Counted from the stretch's first letter, positions 27,064-35,908 are shown. The stretch: DNA of 64,000 nt from JBFGCT01 sp963825565 (GCA_963825565.1 CAWGTW010000012.1:267731-331730), one strand, 5' to 3'. Notes: a model not told the origin generated them from the letters alone. Made by a program: numbers and translations.

Positions 27064-28794
27064 ATGTCGATTGACTGGGGATACACCGTGCCACCGTCCG
27101 AGGGCGGCGGCGACATCGCCCACACGCTCGCCGAGGCCAACGCGCCGCGGCACGGCGACCGGACGCCGGGCCAGTGGATCAAGTCGAACCTGTTCAACAA
27201 TTGGTACAACACCGTCATCACGATCGTCGTCGGCTTCCTCGTGGCGTGGATCGGCTTCAAGACGTTCAAGTTCGTGTTCTTCACCGCTCGCTGGGAACCG
27301 GTCGAGAAGAACCTCGAGCTGTTCATGGTCGGGCTGTTCCCCCGCGGCGAGCGCACCCGGATCATCGTCCAGCTGCTGATGATGAGCGGCTCGATCGGGA
27401 TGCTGATCGGGTGGCTGAAGGACCGCGCCGTCCGGCAGGCCGAGCTGGCCGGCACCGAGGTCGTCCGCACGTCCTGGCGCGACCTGGTTTCGAGCTACAG
27501 CGCGCTGGTGGTGTTCCTTCTCGCCTGCCTGGCGATCGGCGCCCGCACCATCAACCCGTACCTCGTCGTGCTCGGGTGCGTCATCGCCGCGTTCGCCGGG
27601 TTCCTCGCGACGCGCGAGCTGGCCAACCCGCTCTCCAAGATCGTGCTGTTCGCTCCGCTGCTGATCGTCGGCGGGGTCCTGTCGCGGGTCTCTGACCTCA
27701 ACAACCAGGCGGCGTACCTGATCGCGGCCGGTTGCATCGTGCTCCTCTTCCTCGTCAACCTCAGCCAGGACCTCGCCGTCACGCTGTCGATCGGCCTGGT
27801 CTTCGGCGTCCTCGGGTTCCAGACGCTCAGCGGCACGTACGGCCTGTCGTGGGTGTTCCTGACGCTGGCGCTGATCCCGCTGACGCTCGACCTGACCGAC
27901 CGCCTCCGCAGCCGACTGCCCGACAGCGCCGGTTGGGTCGGTGTCGGCCTGTTGGCCGTAGCGCTCGTCTGGCGGCTCGCGATCGACGGCATCGCCGCGG
28001 TCCCGATCGTGCTGGCGGCGATGCTCGTGGCGGCGATCCTCGACATGACCAAGGGCGACCCCGGGTCGGCGATCCGGTACGCCGGCGTCACCGTCGTCGG
28101 CACGCTGGTCTGGGTCGCCTGCGAGCAGGTCGGCCTCGGCGGCGTCCCCTGGAGCGAATGGAGTGGGCTGCACCTCAGCATCACCGTCGCCACCGCGTCG
28201 ATCGTGCTCGCCTTCCCGGTCGGCCTGCTGCTGGCGCTGGCCCGCCGCTCGAGCCTGCCCGTCCTGCGCTGGATGGCCACGGCGTACATCGAACTGATCC
28301 GCGGCGTGCCGCTGATCTCGCTGCTCCTGATGGGCCAGTTCTTCATCGGGTTCTTCCTCAACACGAGCAGCCCGCTCTCCAACGTCACCCGCGCCACGGC
28401 GGCGATCACGATGTTCTCCGCGGCCTACATCGCCGAGATCGTCCGCGGCGGGTTGCAGTCGGTGGCCAAGGGTCAGACCGAAGCCGGGCAGGCGCTCGGT
28501 CTCAGTGCGGCCAAGATCACCCGCCTGCTGATCCTGCCGCAGGCGCTGCGCAACGTGATCCCGGCGATGGTCGGCCAGTTCATCTCCCTGTTCAAGGACA
28601 CCTCGCTCCTCTCGATCATCGCGATCACCGAGTTCCTCGGGATCCGCGAGATCGTCCACGGCCAGGAAGCGTTCCGCGGCTTCGGCATCGCCGAGACGCT
28701 CGTGTTCGTCGGGTTCGGCTTCTGGGCCGTCTCGTTCACCATGTCCCGCGAGAGCCAGCGGCTCGAACGCCGCCTGGGGGTCGGCCAGCGATGA
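27064..28794 (+). CDS. Enlarged amino-acid ABC transporter permease (AapM-like)
   Basis: 576 residues, about 190 more than typical AapM. ATG 27064 is 3 bp after aapQ. The first ~125 residues look like AapM (NWYNTVITIVVGFLVAW; GLFPRGERTR). An extra hydrophobic block of about seven to nine membrane segments then runs from ~145 to ~350. The standard permease domain starts at ~370 and has the EAA loop KGQTEAGQALGLSAAKITRLL near 475-495, then DTSLLSIIAITEFLG. The reading frame is intact and the block is on the same codon pattern, so it looks like an insertion or lineage-specific extension rather than an error. Confidence 0.88.
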   Translation: MSIDWGYTVPPSEGGGDIAHTLAEANAPRHGDRTPGQWIKSNLFNNWYNTVITIVVGFLVAWIGFKTFKFVFFTARWEPVEKNLELFMVGLFPRGERTRIIVQLLMMSGSIGMLIGWLKDRAVRQAELAGTEVVRTSWRDLVSSYSALVVFLLACLAIGARTINPYLVVLGCVIAAFAGFLATRELANPLSKIVLFAPLLIVGGVLSRVSDLNNQAAYLIAAGCIVLLFLVNLSQDLAVTLSIGLVFGVLGFQTLSGTYGLSWVFLTLALIPLTLDLTDRLRSRLPDSAGWVGVGLLAVALVWRLAIDGIAAVPIVLAAMLVAAILDMTKGDPGSAIRYAGVTVVGTLVWVACEQVGLGGVPWSEWSGLHLSITVATASIVLAFPVGLLLALARRSSLPVLRWMATAYIELIRGVPLISLLLMGQFFIGFFLNTSSPLSNVTRATAAITMFSAAYIAEIVRGGLQSVAKGQTEAGQALGLSAAKITRLLILPQALRNVIPAMVGQFISLFKDTSLLSIIAITEFLGIREIVHGQEAFRGFGIAETLVFVGFGFWAVSFTMSRESQRLERRLGVGQR

Positions 28795-28821
28795 GCACCA
28801 CACCGAAAGGAACCACCCGTC

Positions 28822-29655
28822 ATGAGTGACGACGACATCATGTCGCAACCGCCGGCACCGCCCTCAGAACCTGCGGCGCCCGGCGCGGTCTTCGCCGACG
28901 CCACCCAGATGATGGGGGCGTCGGGCGAGGTGATGATCGACGTCGTCCACGTCGACAAGTACTTCGGCGACTTCCAGGCACTGACCGACATCAACATGAA
29001 GGTCGGCAAGCAGGAGGTCGTCGTCGTCATCGGACCGTCGGGCTCGGGGAAGTCGACGCTGATCCGCTGCATCAACCGGCTCGAGGAGCACGACCGCGGC
29101 CAGATCGTCGTCGACGGCGTCGAGCTGTCCGACGACATCCGCAACATCCAGGAGATCCGTCGCGAGACCGGGATGGTGTTCCAGAGCTTCAACCTGTTCC
29201 CCCACCTCACGGTGCTCGACAACATCACGCTCGCACCTCGCCAGGTCCGCAAGGTCCCCAAGGCCGAGGCGGAGGCGGCGGGGATGGAACTGCTCACGCG
29301 GGTGAAGATCCCCGAGCAGGCCCACAAGTTCCCCGGCCAGCTCTCCGGTGGCCAGCAGCAGCGGGTGGCGATCGCCCGGTCGCTGGCGATGAAGCCGAAG
29401 GTGATGCTGTTCGACGAGCCGACCTCCGCGCTCGACCCCGAGATGATCAAGGAAGTGCTCGACACGATGAAGGAGCTCGCCGACTCGGGGATGACGATGA
29501 TCTGCGTCACGCACGAGATGGGCTTCGCCCGCGAGGTCGCCGACCGCGTCGTCTTCATGGCCGACGGCCAGGTGGTCGAGGTCGGCACACCGGAGCACTT
29601 CTTCGACAACCCCCAGGAAGACCGCACCAAGCTGTTCCTGTCGCAGATCCTGTAG
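28822..29655 (+). CDS. Amino-acid ABC transporter ATPase (AapP-like)
   Basis: 277 residues from ATG 28822. Walker A is GPSGSGKST (~72-80), the Q-loop is in VFQSFNLFPH, the signature is LSGGQQQR, Walker B is VMLFDEPTSALD and the H-loop is CVTHE. The first ~30 residues are a Pro/Ala-rich extension that AapP of proteobacteria lacks. It would power the AapJQM system at the inner face of the membrane. It is fourth and last gene of the operon, 27 bp after the permease gene. Confidence 0.95.
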   Translation: MSDDDIMSQPPAPPSEPAAPGAVFADATQMMGASGEVMIDVVHVDKYFGDFQALTDINMKVGKQEVVVVIGPSGSGKSTLIRCINRLEEHDRGQIVVDGVELSDDIRNIQEIRRETGMVFQSFNLFPHLTVLDNITLAPRQVRKVPKAEAEAAGMELLTRVKIPEQAHKFPGQLSGGQQQRVAIARSLAMKPKVMLFDEPTSALDPEMIKEVLDTMKELADSGMTMICVTHEMGFAREVADRVVFMADGQVVEVGTPEHFFDNPQEDRTKLFLSQIL

Positions 29656-29748
29656 GCGAGGTTCTCATCGAGTTCTCACCCGATCGGTGAACCATTCCGG
29701 GTTCGGCGCCGTAGAACTTGCGACGACCCCCTCCAGGAAGGCACCGAA

Positions 29749-30594
29749 GTGAGCGAGACGCCAGCAACCGCAGCCGACGACACTCCCGATTCGAATGCCA
29801 CGTCCCCGTGGCGCTGGGCGAAATGGGCGGTGATCGGGGTGCTCGCAGTGGTCGCGGTGGCCGGCGGGCTGATCGCGTGGCGCGTCATCACGACGGACTC
29901 GCCCGACAAGCTCGACGCGACCGACCTCAGCGAACGGGTTGCCGGCACCACCACCGATGACGGAGGTGCCGACGCGACCGCCGCCGACGGCAACGGCGAG
30001 GTGGCGGGCACGATGCCGGCGGCGACCGATCCTGTGCCCGCGACCGACACCTCGCCGGTCGACGCGTCCGCCGGGTTCGACGGTGACTGGGTCCCGACCA
30101 CGGCGTCGGAGTTCGGCTACCGGATCGACGAGGTGCTCGCCGGCGTCAACGTCACCGCGGTCGGCCGGGGCAACGACATCACCGGCGTGCTGACGATCGA
30201 CGGGACGACAGCGACGGCGATCGACGTCGAGATCCAGGTCGCCACGATCGAGAGCGACGATGGACGGCGCGACGGGCAGTTCCGGGGCCGGATCATGGAG
30301 ACCGATCAGTTTCCGACCGCGACGTTCTCGCTCACGTCCCCGATCGACTTCGGTGAGATCCCCGACGAGGGCGAGCAGATCACGGTGGCCGCGACCGGCG
30401 ACCTCACCCTGCACGGCGTCACCCGCGAGGTCACCTTCGAGCTGACCGCCGAGGCGACCGCCGGGCGGATCGGGGTGCTCGGCAGCATCCCCGTGCTCTT
30501 CTCCGACTACGACATCGCCAACCCGTCGTTCGGCGCGGTCACGACCGAGGACAATGGCCTCCTCGAGTTCGTCCTCGTCTTCGAGCGCCCCTGA
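29749..30594 (+). CDS. Membrane-anchored YceI-family protein
   Basis: 281 residues with GTG 29749, preceded by CCAGGAAGG. A single membrane segment lies at ~25-45 (WAVIGVLAVVAVAGGLIAW). A Thr/Ala/Asp-rich linker follows, then the YceI lipocalin-like barrel from ~105 (GDWVPTTASEFGYRIDE) to the end, with GRIMETDQFPTATFSL and LTLHGVTREVTFEL. YceI proteins bind isoprenoid quinones or other lipids and are often exported. Here the barrel is probably outside the membrane, tethered. It is convergent with the arsC gene. Confidence 0.88.
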   Translation: MSETPATAADDTPDSNATSPWRWAKWAVIGVLAVVAVAGGLIAWRVITTDSPDKLDATDLSERVAGTTTDDGGADATAADGNGEVAGTMPAATDPVPATDTSPVDASAGFDGDWVPTTASEFGYRIDEVLAGVNVTAVGRGNDITGVLTIDGTTATAIDVEIQVATIESDDGRRDGQFRGRIMETDQFPTATFSLTSPIDFGEIPDEGEQITVAATGDLTLHGVTREVTFELTAEATAGRIGVLGSIPVLFSDYDIANPSFGAVTTEDNGLLEFVLVFERP

Positions 30595-30658
30595 CACGTC
30601 GGTTGCGCCCAAGCGCTACCCCTCGCACCCGGCTCACCGCAGCCCGGGAGCAGGCGGG

Positions 30659-31012
30659 TCATGAGAGCAGGTCGGCGACGCGCTGTTTCGGTCGTCCGAT
30701 GATCGCCTTCTCGGCGGTCACCACGACGGGGCGTTGGAGGAGTTGTTTGTGGGCGACGAGCACATCGACGATCTGGTCGACGGTCTCGACGTCGGCGTCG
30801 GTCAGGCCCAGCTTCTTCCACAGGCTGTCGCGGCGGACGAGGTCGGTGGGCGGGTCCTCGAGCTTGGCGATGATCGCGCGGAGGGTCTCGGCATCGGGAG
30901 GATCGCTGATGTAGTTGACGATCTCGACGTCGGCCCCGAGGTCCTCGGCAATGCGCACGGCATTGGTGGAGGAGTTTCAATGACGGTTGTGGTAGATCGT
31001 GACGGCGGCCAT
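30659..31012 (-). CDS. arsC: ArsC-family reductase, candidate selenoprotein (in-frame UGA at catalytic position)
   Basis: Read through one UGA, the gene encodes 117 residues from ATG 31012, the usual ArsC length. It begins MAAVTIYHNRH, then UGA at 30979-30977 as codon 12, then NSSTNAVRIAEDLG. Codon 12 is exactly where ArsC has its catalytic Cys (E. coli Cys12). The three arginines of the arsenate-reductase site are kept: LVRRD (~60), RPVVV (~94) and GRPKQRV. The motif before and after the UGA has no other lesion. A SECIS-like hairpin follows (30949-30965). Family members reduce arsenate or act as thioredoxin-fold reductases. Without read-through, only an N-terminally truncated ORF from GTG 30958 would be predicted. 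Alternatives are a Cys-to-stop mutation or a sequencing error. Confidence 0.75.
30949..30965 (-). promoter_or_regulatory. SECIS-like hairpin downstream of the arsC UGA
   Basis: On the minus-strand mRNA, CAAUGC (30965-30960) pairs with GCAUUG (30954-30949) in a perfect 6-bp stem with loop CGUGC. The loop starts 17 nt after the UGA and has G as its second base. As I recall it, the bacterial SECIS consensus asks for a short stem, a small loop with a G among its first two bases, and about 16-37 nt from UGA to loop. The stem is short, so chance occurrence is possible. Confidence 0.5.
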
Positions 31013-31087
31013 GCCGCCCAGGATACGGTCCGGCCCGGCGCGGGGGATCGATCGGTCCGCAGGACCCGCCGACCGGTGGCCGACGCC

Positions 31088-31606
31088 TCAGGTCGAAGCC
31101 GGCACCGGGAGCAAGCGGCCGGTCGTCACCTCGTACACGAACCCGCTGATGTGGTCTTTGTGCTGCACGAACGGTGAGAGGTGGAGCCGCTGGATCGACT
31201 GCAGGACGTCGGCGAACGGGTCGGAGAACGACTCGACGGCCCATTCCGGCTTGACCCCGAGCTCGGCTTCGAGCTCGGCCTTGAACGCCTCTTCGGAGAC
31301 CCGCTGCAGCCCGCAGTCGGTGTGGTGCAACAACACGATCTCCCGCGTGCCGAGCAGGCGCTGCGACAGGCATAGCGAGCGGATGACGTCGTCGGTGATC
31401 ACGCCGCCGGCGTTGCGGATGATGTGGGCCTCGCCGTTGCCCAGCCCGAGGATGGCGAAGATGTCCATCCGCGAGTCCATGCAGGCGACGACCGCGAGGC
31501 GGCGCATCGGACTGACCTGTAGATCACGGTCGTGGAACCGGGAGGCGTAGCGGGCGTTGTCCTCAACCAGGTCGTTCGCCGAGGGGATGAAGTCGTCGTC
31601 GGTCAC
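31088..31606 (-). CDS. Beta-class carbonic anhydrase
   Basis: 172 residues from ATG 31606. Zinc ligands are visible: C42 in ACMDSR with the D44/R46 dyad, then H95 and C98 in LHHTDCG. The IIRNAGG segment follows the first motif as expected. It would interconvert CO2 and bicarbonate in the cytoplasm. The length and the lack of long extensions fit the short clade seen in actinobacteria. It is transcribed in the same direction as arsC, 75 bp upstream of it. Confidence 0.92.
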   Translation of the reverse strand: MTDDDFIPSANDLVEDNARYASRFHDRDLQVSPMRRLAVVACMDSRMDIFAILGLGNGEAHIIRNAGGVITDDVIRSLCLSQRLLGTREIVLLHHTDCGLQRVSEEAFKAELEAELGVKPEWAVESFSDPFADVLQSIQRLHLSPFVQHKDHISGFVYEVTTGRLLPVPAST

Positions 31607-31882
31607 GTCGCGAACCTACGCGCTCGGCAGCGGCCGATGCTCGACGTACGACGAAATTCGCGCCGAGCGACCGCGGCGGACGACGGCTCGCGTGACCGCC
31701 GTCCGCCGGTGCTCGGGTCGTGGCCCGGACCGGTGACGGGTCGGCGCACGTGTGCGACGATCCCGCCGGCGCGCGGCGCGCGACATGAGCGGTCCGGTCG
31801 ATGTGGCACCCCATCGCTACCGTGAGGCACACCGACGCTCCCCTGGCATGAAGCATCACCGCTGTTCCCGAGGAGAAGTCCC

Positions 31883-32317
31883 ATGTCCAAGTCCTGTGCG
31901 GCCCACCGCTTGCCCCGCGCCCGGATCGACCCGATCGATTCCGAACCGGTCGCGCTCTCCATGATCGCCCACATGATGGCCCGGCCCGCCGAACCCGAAA
32001 CGATCGCCCTCCTCCTCGACGATCAGCGCCGCGGGCTGACCGTGCTCGTCGTCAGCGGCACCGAGCGGCCGGACGCGATGTTCGACGTCATCGACCTGAT
32101 CGCCGACGCATACGCGCGCGACGACGAGGTCGGTGCGGTGGTCCTCGCATCGGTGCGACCGGGCGGAGCGATCGACGACGCCGACATCGACCGCTGGCTC
32201 GAGGCGAGCGACGTGCTCGCCGATCGTGGCGTCGAGCTCGTCGAGTGGTTCGTCATCGGTGCCGACGTCGGCTGCCCCCGCGACCGACTCGCCGAACCGC
32301 CACGGTGGAGCTCGTGA
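31883..32317 (+). CDS. Hypothetical protein (144 aa)
   Basis: ATG 31883 follows GAGGAGAAG. No signal or membrane segment. Readable parts are AHRLPRARIDPIDSEPVALS, then ETIALLLDDQRRGLTVLVVSG, then DIDRWLEASDVLADRGVEL. LLLDDQRRG with a later hydrophobic strand resembles small JAB/RadC-like proteins common in actinobacteria, but the metal-binding motif is not evident, so I leave it unnamed. It is divergent from the carbonic anhydrase gene and convergent with the DUF4031 gene, 3 bp apart at the stops. Confidence 0.65.
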   Translation: MSKSCAAHRLPRARIDPIDSEPVALSMIAHMMARPAEPETIALLLDDQRRGLTVLVVSGTERPDAMFDVIDLIADAYARDDEVGAVVLASVRPGGAIDDADIDRWLEASDVLADRGVELVEWFVIGADVGCPRDRLAEPPRWSS

Positions 32318-32320
32318 GGA

Positions 32321-32608
32321 TCATCGGTCCGCGCCGAGTCGAGCTCTGCGCTCGGCCGGCGAGAGCCGCAGGCCGGCCCCGCGCAGGCGTCGCACCAGCT
32401 CACGGCTCTCGACCTCGATCGCCCCCGCGTCGACCAATCCCGCCCGGTACTCCTCGGGCACGTCGTAATGATCGCCCTGGAACCCCCGGCGAGGGATGCC
32501 GACGGCATCGGCGAAGTCGTGCAACTCCTCGTACGACTCGTCGCTGACGAGATGGCACCACCTGCGCTCGCGCCACCACCAGCGCGCTTCGTCGATGAGG
32601 ATCGTCAC
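32321..32608 (-). CDS. DUF4031 domain protein
   Basis: 95 residues from GTG 32608, where the family homology begins (TILIDEARWWWRERRWCHL). It continues with VSDESYEELHDFADAVGIPRR and DHYDVPEE, the typical DUF4031 core with conserved HL, SD and HYDVP. The longer ORF upstream (to 32734) overlaps the HD gene and is rejected. Function is unknown. It is divergent from the HD phosphohydrolase gene, starts 67 bp apart. Confidence 0.85.
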   Translation of the reverse strand: MTILIDEARWWWRERRWCHLVSDESYEELHDFADAVGIPRRGFQGDHYDVPEEYRAGLVDAGAIEVESRELVRRLRGAGLRLSPAERRARLGADR

Positions 32609-32675
32609 GGCCGACAGCGTGGCACACTGGCTTCGTGCACGTTCGCTCGGGCCGCCGTCTCCTGCAGGGCAGGCG

Positions 32676-33314
32676 ATGACCGAGCACGCGATCGAGTTGC
32701 TCGTCGCGTGGCAACGCCACGTGTCCGCCGACACCGCGCTGCTCGATCGGCTCGTCGCCCGACACCGAGAGCGCCACCGGCGCTATCACGGTGTCGCCCA
32801 TCTCGTCTCGGTGCTGCGCGACGCCCTCGAGCTGGCCGGCGACGAGCACCCGGACGACACCGGCGCCGTCATCGCTGCGGCGTTCTACCACGACGCGATC
32901 TACGAGCCGACCGCGCCGGCCAACGAGCGTGCGTCGGCGCGGCTGGCCACTCGCGACCTGACCGCGCTGCACTGGGCCGGCGCCCGCGTCGCCCGCGTCG
33001 CGGCGATGATCGAGGCGACCGGCACCTACCTCGACGACGCGGCCCCGGACTCGCTCGACGTCGACACGGCGGTACTGCTCGACGCCGACCTGGCGATCCT
33101 GGCCGCCGAGCCCGCCGCCTACGAGCAGTACGTGCAGGCGGTTCGCGCCGAGTACCGACACCTCGACGACGACGAGTGGCGTGCGGGCCGGACACGGGTC
33201 GTGCAGACGCTCGCGGGCCGCGCCCCGCTCTACCGGACCGGGTCGGCACAACGCCGTTGGGAGCACCACGCCCGCGCCAACCTCGCGGCGGAGCTCGCAA
33301 CGCTCACCGGTTGA
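32676..33314 (+). CDS. HD-superfamily phosphohydrolase (COG4339-like)
   Basis: 212 residues from ATG 32676, preceded by AGGGCAGG. The metal-site motifs follow the COG4339 pattern: RRYHGVAHL (~35-43), FYHDAIYEPTAPANERAS with the HD pair (~70-90), and DTAVLLDADLAILAAEP near 130. These enzymes are predicted metal-dependent phosphohydrolases, usually cytoplasmic; the natural substrate is not known. It is monocistronic. Confidence 0.82.
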   Translation: MTEHAIELLVAWQRHVSADTALLDRLVARHRERHRRYHGVAHLVSVLRDALELAGDEHPDDTGAVIAAAFYHDAIYEPTAPANERASARLATRDLTALHWAGARVARVAAMIEATGTYLDDAAPDSLDVDTAVLLDADLAILAAEPAAYEQYVQAVRAEYRHLDDDEWRAGRTRVVQTLAGRAPLYRTGSAQRRWEHHARANLAAELATLTG

Positions 33315-33425
33315 GGGACCCGTCCGGATCGCCACCGCCCGGCCGATCGCCCGACGAATCCTCCCCGATCTGCAGGGCGACGATGGTGGCCGTCGTCGCC
33401 CCGGCCGACGGTCGGCGCTGCGACC

Positions 33426-34742
33426 TCAGGAGCCGGCCACCGGCGACGGCGCAGGTGCCGCACCGTCGTAGCTCGTCGGCAGGACGACCGCGTCCACCGC
33501 CTCCCGAGGGGCCGCCGATGTCGAGCGTTCGAGCACGGCGTAAGCAGTGATCGCCGCGGTGGCGACGACACCCATCAGCACGATCGCCTGGTGCAGGCCG
33601 ATGACCTCGGCGAGCAGCCCGAGCGGGGCGGCAGCGATGCCGAACCCGGCGAAGCTGAGCATCGTCAACGACTGCACCCGGCCCTGGTGGCTGTCCTCGG
33701 TCATGCCGAGCGCCATCGTGCTGGACAGCGACTGGAAGCCGGTCGTCCCGCCGCCGACGACGGCGACGGCCAGGAAGGCGATCCCGAAGCTGGGCGCGAG
33801 GCCGAACGCGATCACCCCACCACCGAACACGAGGCCCGACACGACCATCAGCCTCCACGCAGCCGGGCCGTCCGCCCGGCTGGCGACGCCGAGGGCGACC
33901 ACCACGGCGCCGATCGAACTGGCGGTGTACAGCAGGCCGACGTACCCGTCGGTCAAGCCGAACGTGCCCTTGACGAGCGCAGGGACGAACGCGACGTAAT
34001 TGAACCCGAACATGATCGCGATCGCCGAGAACACGACCAGCCGGCGCAGCGGGGGTCGAGCCCGGACGTAGCGCACGCCATCGGCGATCTCGGCGAGTGG
34101 GCGCGCCGGGGGGAGCCCGCTCGGGACGGCGCGTTCCGGGCACCGGAGCAGCGATGCGAGCGCCAGTGCCGACAGCGCGGCCGAGACGAGGTAGGCGCCG
34201 CCGATTCCGAAGAACGCGAGGCCGGCCAGCGCGCCGGCGAGCGACGGCGCGAACACCCGCGTGCCGTTCATGCTGACCATCGACAACGTGATCGCGTTGC
34301 CGAGTTGCTCCCGGCCGACGATCTCGGAGGTGAAGGCCATGCGCGCCGGCCCGTAGAACCCGAACGCGGTTCCCTGGATCAGCGACGCGACGAGCAGCAT
34401 CCACAGCTCGACGACATCGGTCAGCACGGCCAGCCCCATCCCCGCCGCCCCGACGAGCAGCGCGGTCTGGCTGACGAGCATCACCCGTCGCTTGGGCAGG
34501 CGGTCGGCGGCGACGCCGCCGAGCGGGGTGGCCACCAGCATCGCCAGGCCGAAGCAGAGGTAGACCAGCCCGAGCGCACCCTCGCGCCCGGTGAGGTCCC
34601 ATGCCAGCACGCCACGCAGGAGAAACTGCATCTGGACCGCCATGAACGAGAACGTCCCGGCCCACCACAGCCGGCGGTAGTCGACGATCGCCAGCGACGA
34701 AAACGCACTGCTGGTCCGTCCGGGCGATCGAGGCACCCTCAC
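33426..34742 (-). CDS. MFS transporter (MFS_3/EntS-like exporter)
   Basis: 438 residues with GTG 34742. Twelve hydrophobic segments are recognisable. The loop after helix 2 carries the MFS motif GGVAADRLPKRRVML, and the domain duplication starts near 225 after a charged central loop. The overall pattern (GTFSFMAVQMQFLLRGVLAWDLT; FQSLSSTMALGMTEDSHQGRV) matches MFS_3, which contains siderophore and drug exporters. Substrate is unknown. It is convergent with the HD gene. Confidence 0.87.
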   Translation of the reverse strand: MRVPRSPGRTSSAFSSLAIVDYRRLWWAGTFSFMAVQMQFLLRGVLAWDLTGREGALGLVYLCFGLAMLVATPLGGVAADRLPKRRVMLVSQTALLVGAAGMGLAVLTDVVELWMLLVASLIQGTAFGFYGPARMAFTSEIVGREQLGNAITLSMVSMNGTRVFAPSLAGALAGLAFFGIGGAYLVSAALSALALASLLRCPERAVPSGLPPARPLAEIADGVRYVRARPPLRRLVVFSAIAIMFGFNYVAFVPALVKGTFGLTDGYVGLLYTASSIGAVVVALGVASRADGPAAWRLMVVSGLVFGGGVIAFGLAPSFGIAFLAVAVVGGGTTGFQSLSSTMALGMTEDSHQGRVQSLTMLSFAGFGIAAAPLGLLAEVIGLHQAIVLMGVVATAAITAYAVLERSTSAAPREAVDAVVLPTSYDGAAPAPSPVAGS

Positions 34743-34842
34743 ACTCTGCCGTATCGTTGCGCGATCAAGTAACTCTGCTGGTGTGGCATGTGTCGGTCGC
34801 CGGCGGGAATAGCCGATGTCGCAGCGGGGTTCCGGGCATGGC

Positions 34843-34983
34843 TCAGCCGACCGGGCGGCGGCGGCGGACGCGCAGCGGCGTCATCGCCGGGCGCAGTGGC
34901 CGTGCGGCGCGCACCATCCCGACTCCGCCGAGGATCGCAAGGGCGGTGAGCGCGGTGAGGAGCACGCCCGCACCGTATCGCAT
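34843..34983 (-). CDS. Possible small membrane protein (46 aa)
   Basis: ATG 34983 to TGA 34843. It begins MRYGAGVLLTALTALAILGG, one strong membrane segment, then turns basic and ends VRRRRPVG. The topology rule fits an inner-membrane protein with a basic cytoplasmic tail. There is no clear ribosome-binding site and I recognise no homolog, so this is tentative. It fills part of the gap between the MFS and DUF3039 genes and is divergent from the latter. Confidence 0.35.
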   Translation of the reverse strand: MRYGAGVLLTALTALAILGGVGMVRAARPLRPAMTPLRVRRRRPVG

Positions 34984-35013
34984 CGCCGACGGCTTGGCGT
35001 GTCAAGATTGGGT

Positions 35014-35304
35014 ATGTCCGATCTGGTCACGACCCCAATCGCCGACGTCGATCTGGACACCGACGAGGAAACGCAGACCGGCGAGCCGACCGCCGCCCAC
35101 ATCGTCAAGGTCAAGCGCGGGGAGAGCGCGGCGGCGGTCGTGCTCGAAGCGCGCATCAACGGCACGCCGGTCGAGGCACTGTGCGGGTTCGTGTGGGTGC
35201 CATCACGCGACCCCAGGCAACTGCCCGTGTGCGAGCAGTGCAAAGGCATCTACGAGATGTACCGGGCGGTCAACGGCGGCCTGCGCGACACGCCGTACGA
35301 CTGA
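35014..35304 (+). CDS. DUF3039 domain protein
   Basis: 96 residues from ATG 35014. The C-terminal half is the DUF3039 domain, with four Cys/His-type positions: EALCGFVWVPSRDPRQLPVC followed by EQCKGIYE. The CG...CxxC pattern suggests a small zinc site. The family is actinobacterial and uncharacterised. The next gene (NUDIX) starts 3 bp after its stop, so the two are an operon. Confidence 0.88.
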   Translation: MSDLVTTPIADVDLDTDEETQTGEPTAAHIVKVKRGESAAAVVLEARINGTPVEALCGFVWVPSRDPRQLPVCEQCKGIYEMYRAVNGGLRDTPYD

Positions 35305-35307
35305 ACG

Positions 35308-35793
35308 ATGCCCGAACTGCGCATCCGTCGGGCGGTACGTGCGGTGTTGTTGACCCCGCGCTCGGACGTGCTGCTCGTGCGCTTCGAATTCCCCACCCGC
35401 ACCGTGTGGGCACTGCCCGGCGGCGGGCTCGAGCCCGACGAGGACCACGTGCGTGCCCTGCACCGCGAACTCGACGAGGAGGTCGGCATCACCGACGCGG
35501 TGATCGGACCCCATGTCTGGAACCGCGAGCACATCATCCCCCATGAAGACGGGCGCTGGGACGGGCAGCGGGACCGCTACTACCTGGTGCCGGTCGCCGA
35601 ACGCTTCGAGCCGCGCCCGTCGCTCACCTGGGAACAACTCCGCGCCGAGCGGATGCACGAGATCCGCTGGTGGTCCCTGGAGGAGGTCGAGGCGCGCACG
35701 GCGACGCACTTCGCGCCCGGCCGCCTCCCCGGACTGCTTCGCGCCCTCGTCACCGACGGCCCGCCCGCCTCGCCGATCGACACCGGGGTGTGA
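35308..35793 (+). CDS. NUDIX hydrolase
   Basis: 161 residues from ATG 35308. The Nudix box is complete: GGLEPDEDHVRALHRELDEE then VGI (~37-60), with the REx2EE metal ligands. N-terminal strands (AVRAVLLTPRSDVLLVRF) precede it in the normal way. It would hydrolyse a nucleoside diphosphate linked to some moiety; the specific substrate is unknown. It is co-transcribed with the DUF3039 gene. Confidence 0.9.
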   Translation: MPELRIRRAVRAVLLTPRSDVLLVRFEFPTRTVWALPGGGLEPDEDHVRALHRELDEEVGITDAVIGPHVWNREHIIPHEDGRWDGQRDRYYLVPVAERFEPRPSLTWEQLRAERMHEIRWWSLEEVEARTATHFAPGRLPGLLRALVTDGPPASPIDTGV

Positions 35794-35908
35794 CGCCAGT
35801 GGAACCACGCCGACGGTCCGCTCGTGTCGTCCTGCGGTTCGCCCGGCGGCGGTTCGACCGGCCCGAGGTTCGAAATCGGTCACGACGAAACGTGGAAGGG
35901 TAGGAGAC

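Noticed and set aside
30659..30958. A separate 99-codon ORF starting at GTG 30958
   Set aside because: It lacks the first strand and active-site loop of ArsC. The upstream 18 codons, including the UGA, complete the family sequence exactly.
31752..31882. An extra small gene in the carbonic-anhydrase/31883 divergent gap
   Set aside because: The only ORFs there are Arg-rich and shadow-like. No ribosome-binding site or conserved segment was seen.
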